Source: Hydrogenophaga crassostreae | GTDB lineage: Bacteria > Pseudomonadota > Gammaproteobacteria > Burkholderiales > Burkholderiaceae_C | Direction of reading: 5' to 3' | Length of the DNA stretch: 64,000 nucleotides | NCBI RefSeq assembly: GCF_001761385.1 | Contig: NZ_CP017476.1 | Location: forward strand, 857,501 to 921,500 | The notes under the pieces: model-generated | Seen by the model: the letters and a program-made list of their open reading frames with translations, nothing else | Database searches by the model: none | Told to the model about the DNA's origin: nothing | In this document: piece by piece, positions 36,935-45,517 of the stretch | Layout: each line of letters begins with the position of its first letter | Position numbering within the stretch: position 1 is the stretch's first letter | Translations under genes and position numbers: made by a program

Positions 36935-39049
36935 ATGACCGCTGAGTACCAGGTCCACGGCGATGTGGCCGTCATCACGCTGAACAACCCACCCGTCAAC
37001 GGACTGGGCTTGTCCACCCGTCGCGGCATCACCGCTGGCCTGGAAAAGGCCGAGGCCGATGCAGCCGTGAAATCCATCGTGATCACCGGCGCCGGCAAGG
37101 CGTTTTCCGGTGGCGCCGATATCCGCGAATTTGGCAAGCCCGAGGCGTTGGCCGAACCGAATTTGCTGAGCGTCATTCTGGCGGTCGAAGCCACCACCAA
37201 GCCTGTGATCGCTGCCATGCACAGCGTGGCGATGGGTGGCGGTCTGGAACTGGCCCTGGGCTGCCACTACCGCATCGCGGCCCCTGGTTGCAGCGTGGCA
37301 TTGCCTGAAGTGAAGCTCGGTCTGATCCCTGGCGCCGGTGGCACGCAGCGTTTGCCGCGGGTGCTCGGCGTGGAGGCCGCGCTCAACATGATCGTCTCTG
37401 GCGAGCCTGTGAAGAGCGAGTTGCTGGCCAGCGTGCCTGGTCAAAAGCTGTTCGACAAGCTGGCCAAAGCGCCTGAGTCGCTCGCCGAAGAAGCCCTGGC
37501 TTTTGCCAAGGAAATGGCCGTCAAGCATGCCGATGGCTCGGCGTTGCCGCTGGTGCGCAACCTGCCGTGCAAGCATCCCAAGGGCGACGCCTACTTTCAG
37601 TTCGCGCGCAACATGGTCAAAGGCATGGCGAAAAACTTCCCGGCACCCGCCAAGTGCGTGGACGCAGTGGAGGCCGCCACCAAGCAGAAGTTCGACCAGG
37701 GTATGGTCACCGAACGCGAAATTTTCATCAACCTGATGTGGACGCCCGAGTGCCGTTCGCTGCGCCACCTGTTCATGGCCGAGCGCGCTGCCTCCAAGAT
37801 TCCTGATGTGCCATCGGACACCAAGCAGCGGGACATCAAGTCGGTTGCCGTGATCGGTGCCGGCACGATGGGCGGTGGCATCGCCATGAACTTCCTCAAT
37901 GCCGGCATCCCGGTGAAGATTCTGGAAATGAAGCAGGAAGCCATCGACAAGGGCCTGGGCATCATCAAGAAGAACTACGAAGCGCAGGTCAAGAAGGGCA
38001 AGCTCAAGCAGGACAAGTACGACCAGCGCATGAGCCTGCTCACGACCACGCTGAGCTACGACGATCTGAAAGAAGCCGACCTCGTGATCGAGGCGGTGTT
38101 CGAAGAGATCGGCGTGAAAGAAGCCGTGTTCAAGGAACTCGACCGCGTCATGAAGCCCGGCGCCATTCTGGCCTCCAACACGTCCACGCTGGACGTCGAC
38201 AAAATTGCCTCCTTCACCAAGCGTCCACAGGACGTGGTGGGTTTGCACTTCTTCAGCCCGGCCAATGTGATGAAGCTGCTGGAAGTCGTGCGCGGCAAGG
38301 AAACCGCCAAGGACGTCATGGCCACGGTGATGACCGTGTCCAAGAAAATCCGCAAGACCGCCGTGGTCTCGGGCGTGTGCGATGGCTTCATCGGCAACCG
38401 CATGATCGAGCAATACGGCCGCCAGGGCGGCTTCCTGCTCGACGAAGGCTGCACACCTGCGCAGGTCGACAAAGCCATGGAGAAGTTCGGCATGGCCATG
38501 GGCCCATTCCGCATGGGCGACCTGGCCGGCAACGACATCGGCTGGGCGATCCGCAAGCGCCGCTACGAAGAAAAGCCCGACATGAAGTACAGCAAGACGG
38601 CTGACCTGTTGTGCGAGAAGGGCCGCTTCGGTCAAAAGACGGGCGCCGGCTGGTACGACTATGTGCCCGGCAAGCGCGATGCGATCCCCAACGCCGAAGT
38701 GGTGGCCATGATCGAAGAGCACCGCAAAGCCATGGGCATCACGCCGCGCAAGATCTCCGATGAAGAGATCGTGCAGCGCCTGGTGTTCTCGCTGGTGAAC
38801 GAAGCCGCCCACATTCTGGAAGAAGGCATTGCCAACAAGGCCAGCGACATCGATGTGGTCTACATCTTTGGCTATGGCTTCCCGATCCACCGCGGTGGCC
38901 CGTTGCAGTACGCCGACGAAGTGGGCCTGTTCAACGTGGTCCAGGCCATGAAGCGCTTTGCGAAGAATCCGCTGGACGACGGCAAGTTCTGGGAGCCGGC
39001 ACCGCTGCTGGCCCGCCTGGTCGCCGAAGGCAAAACCTTCAACGGTTGA
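36935..39049 (+). CDS. Bifunctional enoyl-CoA hydratase / 3-hydroxyacyl-CoA dehydrogenase (second copy)
   Basis: A 704-residue FadB-like enzyme, collinear with the protein at 22060-24144. Crotonase motifs FSGGADIREF, GGGLELALG and LPEVKLGLIPGAGG are intact, as are VAVIGAGTMGGGI and LHFFSPANVMKLLEVVRG of the dehydrogenase domain. AAGGAG lies seven bases before the ATG. With the thiolase 57 bases downstream it forms a compact two-gene beta-oxidation cassette ended by a strong terminator. Confidence 0.95.
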   Translation: MTAEYQVHGDVAVITLNNPPVNGLGLSTRRGITAGLEKAEADAAVKSIVITGAGKAFSGGADIREFGKPEALAEPNLLSVILAVEATTKPVIAAMHSVAMGGGLELALGCHYRIAAPGCSVALPEVKLGLIPGAGGTQRLPRVLGVEAALNMIVSGEPVKSELLASVPGQKLFDKLAKAPESLAEEALAFAKEMAVKHADGSALPLVRNLPCKHPKGDAYFQFARNMVKGMAKNFPAPAKCVDAVEAATKQKFDQGMVTEREIFINLMWTPECRSLRHLFMAERAASKIPDVPSDTKQRDIKSVAVIGAGTMGGGIAMNFLNAGIPVKILEMKQEAIDKGLGIIKKNYEAQVKKGKLKQDKYDQRMSLLTTTLSYDDLKEADLVIEAVFEEIGVKEAVFKELDRVMKPGAILASNTSTLDVDKIASFTKRPQDVVGLHFFSPANVMKLLEVVRGKETAKDVMATVMTVSKKIRKTAVVSGVCDGFIGNRMIEQYGRQGGFLLDEGCTPAQVDKAMEKFGMAMGPFRMGDLAGNDIGWAIRKRRYEEKPDMKYSKTADLLCEKGRFGQKTGAGWYDYVPGKRDAIPNAEVVAMIEEHRKAMGITPRKISDEEIVQRLVFSLVNEAAHILEEGIANKASDIDVVYIFGYGFPIHRGGPLQYADEVGLFNVVQAMKRFAKNPLDDGKFWEPAPLLARLVAEGKTFNG

Positions 39050-39105
39050 GCTGAACTCCACAGCCCCGACAAGCCAACACAGCTCAACCTTTCAGGAGAA
39101 TTTTC

Positions 39106-40281
39106 ATGACCAACGCCGTCATCGTTTCCACCGCACGTACCCCTCTGGCCAAGAGCTGGAAGGGCGCTTTCAACATGACCCATGGCGCCACCCTTGGCGG
39201 CCATGCGGTGCAGGCCGCCGTTGAGCGCGCCGGCATCGAAGGCGCCGAAGTAGAAGACGTCATCATGGGCTGCGCCAACCCCGAAGGCGCCACCGGCGCC
39301 AACATTGCGCGCCAGATCGCCTTGCGCGCCGGTCTGCCCATCACGGTTTCCGGCATGACCGTCAACCGTTTCTGCTCCTCAGGCTTGCAGACCATTGCCA
39401 TGGCCGCGCAGCGCATCATTGCCGGTGAAGGCAGTGTTTACGTGGCCGGAGGCGTGGAAAGCATCTCTTGCGTGCAGCAGGAAATGAACACCCACATGCT
39501 GGCCGATCCCTGGCTGGTGAAAAACAAGCCCGAGATCTACTGGAACATGCTGCAGACCGCCGAGCAAGTGGCCAAGCGCTACGGTATCGGTCGCGACGCC
39601 ATGGACGAGTACGGCGCGGCCAGCCAGCAGCGCGCTGCCGCTGCGCTGGAAAAAGGCCTGTTCAAGGACGAGATTGCGCCCATCACCGTGACCGCCGGCT
39701 TCGCCGACAAAGCGCTGGGCCTGATCACCAAGGAAGTCACCGTTGAAAACGACGAAGGCATTCGCGCCGGCACCACGTTTGACAGCATTCACGGTCTGCG
39801 TTCCGCGCTGCCGGGCGGCCTGATTTCGGCCGGCAACGCCAGCCAGTTTTCTGATGGCGGTGGTGCTTGCGTGTTGATGGACGAAACGCTGGCCGAGAAG
39901 CGTGGCCTGAAGCCGCTGGGCCGTTTCCTCGGCTTTGCCGTGGCCGGTTGTGAACCCGACGAAATGGGCATCGGCCCCGTGTTTGCGATTCCAAAGGTGT
40001 TGTCGCGCCTGGGCCTGAAGGTCAGCGATATCGACCTGTGGGAGCTCAACGAGGCTTTCGCTGTGCAGGTGCTCTATTGCCGCGACAAGCTGGGTATCCC
40101 GGCCGACAAACTCAACGTCAATGGCGGCGCCATCGCTGTGGGTCACCCCTACGGCGTGTCGGGCCAGCGCCTGACCGGCCATGCTTTGATCGAAGGCAAA
40201 CGCCGTGGTGCCAAGCGCGTCTGCGTGACGATGTGCATCGGTGGCGGCATGGGTGCTGCTGGTGTATTCGAAGTTCTGTAA
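39106..40281 (+). CDS. Acetyl-CoA acyltransferase (thiolase, second copy)
   Basis: A 391-residue thiolase with C90 in NRFCSSGLQ, H347 in VGHPYGVSG and C377 in MCIGGGMG. It opens AVIVSTARTPLAKSWKGAFNMTHGATLGG, nearly the same as the copy at 20730-21908, so the two are recent paralogues. It should perform the last step after the FadB-like enzyme upstream. Confidence 0.95.
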   Translation: MTNAVIVSTARTPLAKSWKGAFNMTHGATLGGHAVQAAVERAGIEGAEVEDVIMGCANPEGATGANIARQIALRAGLPITVSGMTVNRFCSSGLQTIAMAAQRIIAGEGSVYVAGGVESISCVQQEMNTHMLADPWLVKNKPEIYWNMLQTAEQVAKRYGIGRDAMDEYGAASQQRAAAALEKGLFKDEIAPITVTAGFADKALGLITKEVTVENDEGIRAGTTFDSIHGLRSALPGGLISAGNASQFSDGGGACVLMDETLAEKRGLKPLGRFLGFAVAGCEPDEMGIGPVFAIPKVLSRLGLKVSDIDLWELNEAFAVQVLYCRDKLGIPADKLNVNGGAIAVGHPYGVSGQRLTGHALIEGKRRGAKRVCVTMCIGGGMGAAGVFEVL

Positions 40282-40320
40282 AGATTGAATGCCGACTGGT
40301 CAACGGTCGGTACTCAAAAA

Positions 40321-40352
40321 AAAGGGGCGGCCATTTGGCCGCCCCTTTTTTT
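40321..40352. terminator. Bidirectional terminator between convergent genes
   Basis: AAAGGGGCGGCC-ATTT-GGCCGCCCCTTT is a perfect 12-base stem flanked by A- and T-runs. It ends the thiolase transcript and, on the other strand, the indole-type operon, whose last stop codon directly abuts the T-run. Confidence 0.95.
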
Positions 40353-41581
40353 CAGGCCGATGTGTTCCAGGATGGCATGAGGGTGTTGGATGGCAAGGTC
40401 TCGTCAAGCAGCTTGTGCGCAGTCTGGATGCCCGCAACAGGAAGGCCTTTGGAGTCAAGTTTTCCGATCTGTACCAGCACACTGGCCTGGTCCCAGTAAA
40501 TGTGCTCGTGGTAAAGCTTGTCACCGCGGAATTTCACGATGGCGACCAGCGGAATTTCAACCCGTTTCCCCGTGGGCGCGATGCCGGGCAGCATCCAGTC
40601 GATTTCGCAGGTGTGGGTGAAGCAAAACAGCAATTCGTCCACGATCTGTGTCGCCCCGATGGTGCGCGAGATCGGGATCAGTGCCGTGTCCGGCGGGTTG
40701 CTGTTGACAAAGTGGTGCTGGTAAAAGCGCGAGAGCATCTTGTGGCCCACACCGCCAGTCATGGTCGGAATGTGGTTCACGTAGGGCTCGGCAACCATCG
40801 TAGACATGGTGTCGGCCACATGACGGGTGGCAAACTCGTATTCGCAGTGTTTGTCCCATAACGCAGAGTAGTCGAAATGCGGTCCCATCTCCGCTTTCAG
40901 CGCCGTCACGCTGCGTTGATGTGCCATCAGGGCCGATGGCTTGTGGAAATGCTCCCCGCCCTGGCGGGCGAAAGCATGGTCCACGCCGGCATAGACATAC
41001 AACTCTGTCGATTTACGGCCTGAAAGTGCTTCAAGAATAGCGGTGCGCGCCTCAGGTGGACAGAACTGGTCGTTCTCGGCCAGGTGCAATACCAGGCGGC
41101 CTTTGATGTTCCTGGCTTCGTCCAGCGCTTTTTCGATACCAACGCCGTAGTAGCCGATCGATACATCGGCGTCGGTACGGCAGGCCGCAAGGTAGGCAAG
41201 TTTGCCCCCCAGGCAGAAACCCAGAACGCCCGCTTTGTCGACGCATTCCGGGCGTTCACGCAAGGCCGTGAGACTGGCCTGAATGTCTTCGACGCCCTTG
41301 TTTTCGTCAAAGCCCTGAAAGAAACCAAAGGCACGTTGCCAATCGTCGGGTGTGTAGCCCAACTCAACACCAGGCTCCTGCCGCCAGAACACATCGGGCA
41401 CCAGCACCACGTAGCCTTCTTCGGCGTAGTAGTCGGCCACGTCGCGCATGGTCTGGTTCACGCCAAAGATCTCCTGGGCCAACACCAGGCCGGGGCCTTT
41501 GCCACCCGGAGGCACCGACAAGTAGGCGTTGAAAGTGCCGGTGCCATCGCTGGCTTTGATTTGAATCGTTTGACTGGTCAT
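40352..41581 (-). CDS. Dienelactone hydrolase-SnoaL-like fusion protein
   Basis: A 409-residue protein with two domains. Residues 1-235 are a dienelactone-hydrolase alpha/beta fold with triad C123 (GFCLGG), D171 (AENDQF) and H202 (GVDHAFAR), the same numbers as in the Pseudomonas enzyme, and R206. Residues about 255-385 resemble the NTF2/SnoaL fold (IDWMLPGIAPTGKRVEIP, YHEHIYWDQASVLVQIG). It is last in an operon with a StyA-like oxygenase, and its ATG overlaps the flavin reductase stop. It could open the oxidised pyrrole ring or hydrolyse a lactam-type product; that is inference. A comparable step in Acinetobacter is done by IifA, but I cannot confirm homology. Confidence 0.85.
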   Translation of the reverse strand: MTSQTIQIKASDGTGTFNAYLSVPPGGKGPGLVLAQEIFGVNQTMRDVADYYAEEGYVVLVPDVFWRQEPGVELGYTPDDWQRAFGFFQGFDENKGVEDIQASLTALRERPECVDKAGVLGFCLGGKLAYLAACRTDADVSIGYYGVGIEKALDEARNIKGRLVLHLAENDQFCPPEARTAILEALSGRKSTELYVYAGVDHAFARQGGEHFHKPSALMAHQRSVTALKAEMGPHFDYSALWDKHCEYEFATRHVADTMSTMVAEPYVNHIPTMTGGVGHKMLSRFYQHHFVNSNPPDTALIPISRTIGATQIVDELLFCFTHTCEIDWMLPGIAPTGKRVEIPLVAIVKFRGDKLYHEHIYWDQASVLVQIGKLDSKGLPVAGIQTAHKLLDETLPSNTLMPSWNTSA

Positions 41582-42126
41582 GGCTGTTCTCCTGGATGGG
41601 GTGGGGAAATGGTTGTGAAGGCACCGTCGGCGTAGACCAGCGGAGCCAAGGGGTTGGGATTGAGTCGAACCGACTTGATTTCGCCGATCATCACGGCGTG
41701 GCTGTGTGCGACCATCATTTCGTCGACAACACAGTCGAAGACGACGAGGGCGTCGTTCAGGATGGGAGCACCGGTGACGAGGCTGCCCCATTGGCCCAGG
41801 CCAAAACGCTCCTCGTGGGACACCGGAGCGCCGCCGAACTTCTGGGCCAATTCCGTGTGGTGAACCGCGAGCAGGTTCACTGCCATTCGCCGGCTTTCGG
41901 CGATGGCCCGGAAGGTGGTGCCCTTGAGGTTGATGCAGGCAAGCAAGCGCGCTGGTTCGGCAGAAAAGGCGGTCACTGCGGTCGCCGTCAAGCCGACCGG
42001 GGTTTCACCATCGATCGTCGTGACGATGGAGACAGCCCCGACGAGCCTGCGCATGGCCAGACGAAAGTCCGCCACCGGCAGGCTGGCCGCATGGCGCAGC
42101 GCCTGAATGGGAGGAAATGAGGTCAT
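41578..42126 (-). CDS. Flavin reductase (StyB/HpaC-like)
   Basis: A 182-residue flavin reductase-domain protein that supplies reduced FAD to the neighbouring oxygenase. Family features are FRLAMRRLVGAVSIVTT, GLTATAVTAFSAEPARLLACIN and the end-region SHAVMIGEI. I chose ATG 42126, nine bases after GAGG; ATG 42132 is also possible. It lies 11 bases after the oxygenase stop and overlaps the next gene, so the three are coupled. Confidence 0.9.
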   Translation of the reverse strand: MTSFPPIQALRHAASLPVADFRLAMRRLVGAVSIVTTIDGETPVGLTATAVTAFSAEPARLLACINLKGTTFRAIAESRRMAVNLLAVHHTELAQKFGGAPVSHEERFGLGQWGSLVTGAPILNDALVVFDCVVDEMMVAHSHAVMIGEIKSVRLNPNPLAPLVYADGAFTTISPPHPGEQP

Positions 42127-42137
42127 GTTCATGGGCC

Positions 42138-43373
42138 TCAAGCGGGAGCCACCTCTGCGAGGTACTGTTCAACCTTGTCCGGCGTCATAAAGAAATGGGC
42201 AAAGTCGGTCGGGTTGTTGAAACCGTTGGCAATGCGCCGCGCCACTTGTTCATTGCCACAGGCTGCCCCCAGAACTTGCAGAACGTGGGGTGGAGGTGGG
42301 CTCAGCATGGCGTTTGTCCATTGGGTCGCGAACGAGGCGTAGGCGTTCCAGAACTTCTCGAATGTGCCGTTGATGAAGGCCGCATCGAACGACTGCTCGC
42401 CGTGCGCGACGATGGCTTCCTCCACGGCATTGGCAAACTTCGCGGCGTTGTTGGAGCCTTGACCGGTGATGGGGTCGTTGAGCAAAACCGCATCGGCCAT
42501 GCCCATGACCGTGCGCCCGGATGGCAGCTTGCCGACCGGCTTGCGCACGGTGGGGGCAAAGCGACCCGCCAAAATACCGTTGTCGTCGGTGAGCTCGATC
42601 TTTTCGCAGCGCTTGGCCTCCCAGGGAAGGAACTTGTTGAGGATCTCCCTGGAGCGGGCCAGGTGCTGGGTCGGGGTTTGCACATCGGCCCAGCAGTCCA
42701 TCGGGCCGCCGGGAATGCCCTCGAACACCATGATTTCGCAGGGGCCGGTGACCGTGAGTGCCGGGAAGACAAAATACTCGCCCACACCGGGAATCAGATT
42801 GAAGTTGACGGCGGAGTATTCTTCGCGTGGTGTCATGCCATGCACATAGGTCAGCGCCAGGGCGCGCTGGGGCTTGTCGTAGGGGCTGCGTTCGGCATCG
42901 CGTTCGAACATCTGGGCAATGGCGCCTTTGCCGGCAGCCACGATCACCAGATCGTAGGCTTGCGTCCAGTCTTCCAGGTCGGCGATGGTGGCTTCTTTGA
43001 ACAGGATCTCGCCGCCGCGCTTCTGAAACTCGTTCATCCAGCCTGGAATCTTGACGCGCTGGTCAACCGACTGGGCGTATTTGTCCAGACGATGGCCCCA
43101 GTGCAGCGCCTTTTCCCCTGGAATCTCGGGGTGAGGCACAGTGAAGGCAATCCCGTCCACCGTGGGGCACTCGGCTTCCCACTGGTTCAGGCCGCGGTCG
43201 CGCTCGTGTTGCAGGCTGTCGTTGAACATGCACTGGCTTGACATCACTTTGCCACCGCGCACGTCGTCGGCGCTCCGGTTGGAAGTGACGGTCACGCCAT
43301 AACCCCTCTTTTGCAGGCTGAGGGCGAGTTGCAGGCCGGACTGGCCGGCTCCGACGATCATGATTTTGCGCAT
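42138..43373 (-). CDS. StyA-like FAD monooxygenase, probable indole monooxygenase
   Basis: A 411-residue group E flavoprotein monooxygenase. The FAD-binding Rossmann motif is GAGQSG (8-13), followed by GGKVMSSQCMF and the later GMADAVLLNDPITGQGSN. Aligning by eye to styrene monooxygenase StyA, S45, Q47 and A100 replace N46, V48 and S96; as I recall, S-Q-x-A marks indole rather than styrene oxygenases. It would epoxidise indole at C2-C3 using FADH2 from the flavin reductase. SDR upstream and AraC regulator match the iif/ind indole-degradation clusters. Indole-derivative or styrene substrates remain possible. Confidence 0.88.
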   Translation of the reverse strand: MRKIMIVGAGQSGLQLALSLQKRGYGVTVTSNRSADDVRGGKVMSSQCMFNDSLQHERDRGLNQWEAECPTVDGIAFTVPHPEIPGEKALHWGHRLDKYAQSVDQRVKIPGWMNEFQKRGGEILFKEATIADLEDWTQAYDLVIVAAGKGAIAQMFERDAERSPYDKPQRALALTYVHGMTPREEYSAVNFNLIPGVGEYFVFPALTVTGPCEIMVFEGIPGGPMDCWADVQTPTQHLARSREILNKFLPWEAKRCEKIELTDDNGILAGRFAPTVRKPVGKLPSGRTVMGMADAVLLNDPITGQGSNNAAKFANAVEEAIVAHGEQSFDAAFINGTFEKFWNAYASFATQWTNAMLSPPPPHVLQVLGAACGNEQVARRIANGFNNPTDFAHFFMTPDKVEQYLAEVAPA

Positions 43374-43434
43374 GGCAAGGTCTCCGTTGAATATGTGAAG
43401 CGAAAAAGGGGAGGTGCGAGCAGGGTGCGGGGCG

Positions 43435-44226
43435 TCAGCCCATGAGCTTGGGAATGGCGGGCTCGTACGACTCAGGCCCCATGGCCGAGTAGCCGCCATC
43501 GACGGCGTAGTCGGCGCCGGTCACGAAACTGGCGTGGTCCGAGCACAGGAACAGCACCACCTGGGCCACCTCTTCCGGGTCGCCCACACGCTGGAGCAGG
43601 TGAAAGGGCGCGGCCACCCGATCGGTCTTGGCGCGGTCGCCACCGCTGAGCTGGTCCATGATGGCCGACCAGGTCCAGCCGGGCGACACGCTGTTGACCC
43701 GGATCTTGTCTGGCGCCAGGTCCATGGCCATGTTGCGGGTCAGTTGCACCAGAGCGGCCTTGCTCACCGGGTAGAGCCAGCGACCGGTCTGGGCCACGCT
43801 GGAGGAAATGCTGGTGAAATTCACCACCGCACCCTTGCCGGTCTTTTTCATGTGCGGGTGCACAGCCTTGAGCATCATGACGGCGCTGGCCACGTTGACA
43901 TTCAGGGCAGTCAGCCAGTCTGCGCGCGAGGCGTTGATGCCATCGTCCACGTAGGTGCAGGCCAGGTTGATGAGAAAGTCGATGCCACCGTGGCGTTTTA
44001 CGGACTCCGCCACACAGACCTGCAATTGCGGGTCATCGGTGATATCAGTGGCCGAAAACCAGACGCCTTCGCCGCAACTGTCCGCGACAGCCTGGCCTCG
44101 CTCGGTGTCGATATCCACCAGGGTCACCTTGACGCCCTGGGCGTGCAACTCGCGCACGACCGCTGCCCCGATGAGGGTTGCGCCGCCGGTCACGAGGGCG
44201 CTTTTGCCTGAAAGGCCTTTGAACAT
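43435..44226 (-). CDS. Short-chain dehydrogenase, probable indole-dihydrodiol-type
   Basis: A 263-residue NAD-dependent SDR with TGGATLIG (13-20), catalytic YPVSK and PGWTWSAIM. It is the first gene of the operon and starts with AGGAG seven bases upstream. In Acinetobacter IifB, an SDR in the same position oxidises indole-2,3-dihydrodiol to 3-hydroxyindolin-2-one; a similar task is the simplest reading here. The substrate is inferred from context only. Confidence 0.88.
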   Translation of the reverse strand: MFKGLSGKSALVTGGATLIGAAVVRELHAQGVKVTLVDIDTERGQAVADSCGEGVWFSATDITDDPQLQVCVAESVKRHGGIDFLINLACTYVDDGINASRADWLTALNVNVASAVMMLKAVHPHMKKTGKGAVVNFTSISSSVAQTGRWLYPVSKAALVQLTRNMAMDLAPDKIRVNSVSPGWTWSAIMDQLSGGDRAKTDRVAAPFHLLQRVGDPEEVAQVVLFLCSDHASFVTGADYAVDGGYSAMGPESYEPAIPKLMG

Positions 44227-44452
44227 GGTTTGTCTCCTGCTGTGTCAGGTCCCGGCCTCGGACTGGGCAGGTTGACCTGTGTCAAACCATAGGTGACGAA
44301 GGGGCGAAAACCTATCCGAAAAACGCGAACAGTCGCCCAATTGCGCAGATTTTTGACGGTCGATCGGACGGCGGGTTCTTGCTTGATTTCAACCGTCTGA
44401 GGGGAAGTCAGCATGGTCAAAAGCGCCGGGCTTTGCTACAAGAGAGGCCGTG
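44227..44452. promoter_or_regulatory. Divergent promoter region of oxygenase operon and AraC gene
   Basis: A 226-base AT-richer gap between the divergent SDR and araC-type genes. On the minus strand TTGACA at 44279-44284 lies near the operon, without a good -10, as expected for an activator-dependent promoter. TTGACG at 44351-44356 faces the regulator gene. Probable AraC sites lie here, but I cannot fix them by eye. Confidence 0.4.
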
Positions 44453-45472
44453 ATGCTTGAACTCCCGCGCCTCCCTTTGTCGAACCATCGGCTGTTCCAC
44501 TCGATGGATCTGGACGAGGCGCGCGAGCACGTGGCACGCGTTTTCTGTCCGCATGGATTGAGCACCTTCGGTGCGGGAGCGCAGTTTGACGCCTGCCATC
44601 ACAGTGCCCGTCTGCACCGCGATGTCAGTCTGAACTATGTGCAATACGGGGCCGGCGTGAACATCGAACCCGGTTACCTGGGCGACTTTTACCTGCTCCA
44701 GATTCCCTTGCGCGGTGGCGCCAGCGTGCGTTGCGGAAATCAATCGATCGAAGCCTCCAGTCGCCTGGCTTCTCTGCCCTCACCCACGGAGCGGCTGAGC
44801 ATGAACTGGGCGCCAGACAGCCCCCATCTGATCGTTCGGTTTTCCCGGGCTGCTTTGCTGGTGCAACTGGAGAGCCTGATTCAGGCGCCGGTGCATCAGC
44901 CTTTGGTTTTTGAGTTGGGCGTGCCCCTGGATAATCCTGCCGCCGCGCCCATGTTCAATTTCGTCAAGTACCTGTGCACAACGATGGAGGATGCCTCTGG
45001 TCTGGGTGGGGTGGCATCTCAGGCCGAGAATTACCTGATCTCCACGCTGTTGCAGACGACCCGGCACAACTACTCAGAGGCTTTGCAGCAGGGGCATCGG
45101 CGCAGCCTGTTGCCACGATCGGTGCGCCGTGCCCAGGCGTTTTTGCATACCCATCTGCAAGAGACAGTGTCCCTGGGCGACCTGTGTCAACACATGGGCG
45201 TCAGCGCGAGGTCTCTGCAACTGGCGTTCAAGGAGCACCTGCGCCAGAGTCCCATGGCCTATTTGCGCGAGATCCGCCTGGACAGCGTGCGCGACACCCT
45301 CAAACGGGCGAGTCCCGGTGACGGCGTCACCGTCGCCCAGGTGGCTGAGGCATACGGCTTTTTCCACATGGGTCACTTCTGTGCCCATTACCAGAACCGT
45401 TTCGGCGAGCAGCCATCGGAAGCGCTTCGGCGGGCTCGCGGTGTCATGCAGGTGCCAACAACTGACGCCTGA
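44453..45472 (+). CDS. AraC family transcriptional regulator
   Basis: A 339-residue regulator from ATG 44453 (AGAGAGG just upstream; GTG at 44450 is an alternative). The N-terminal AraC-binding-domain-like ligand region (ARVFCPHGLSTF to about 210) is followed by two helix-turn-helix units, VSLGDLCQHMGVSARSLQLAF and VAQVAEAYGFFHMGHFCAHY, ending RFGEQPSEALRRAR. It is divergent from the oxygenase operon, the same arrangement as IifR or IndR with indole genes, and probably activates it in response to the substrate. Confidence 0.9.
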   Translation: MLELPRLPLSNHRLFHSMDLDEAREHVARVFCPHGLSTFGAGAQFDACHHSARLHRDVSLNYVQYGAGVNIEPGYLGDFYLLQIPLRGGASVRCGNQSIEASSRLASLPSPTERLSMNWAPDSPHLIVRFSRAALLVQLESLIQAPVHQPLVFELGVPLDNPAAAPMFNFVKYLCTTMEDASGLGGVASQAENYLISTLLQTTRHNYSEALQQGHRRSLLPRSVRRAQAFLHTHLQETVSLGDLCQHMGVSARSLQLAFKEHLRQSPMAYLREIRLDSVRDTLKRASPGDGVTVAQVAEAYGFFHMGHFCAHYQNRFGEQPSEALRRARGVMQVPTTDA

Positions 45473-45517
45473 TGCCGCTAGAGTCAGAGGTCTTTGCTTC
45501 TGCTGAAACCAACGCCC

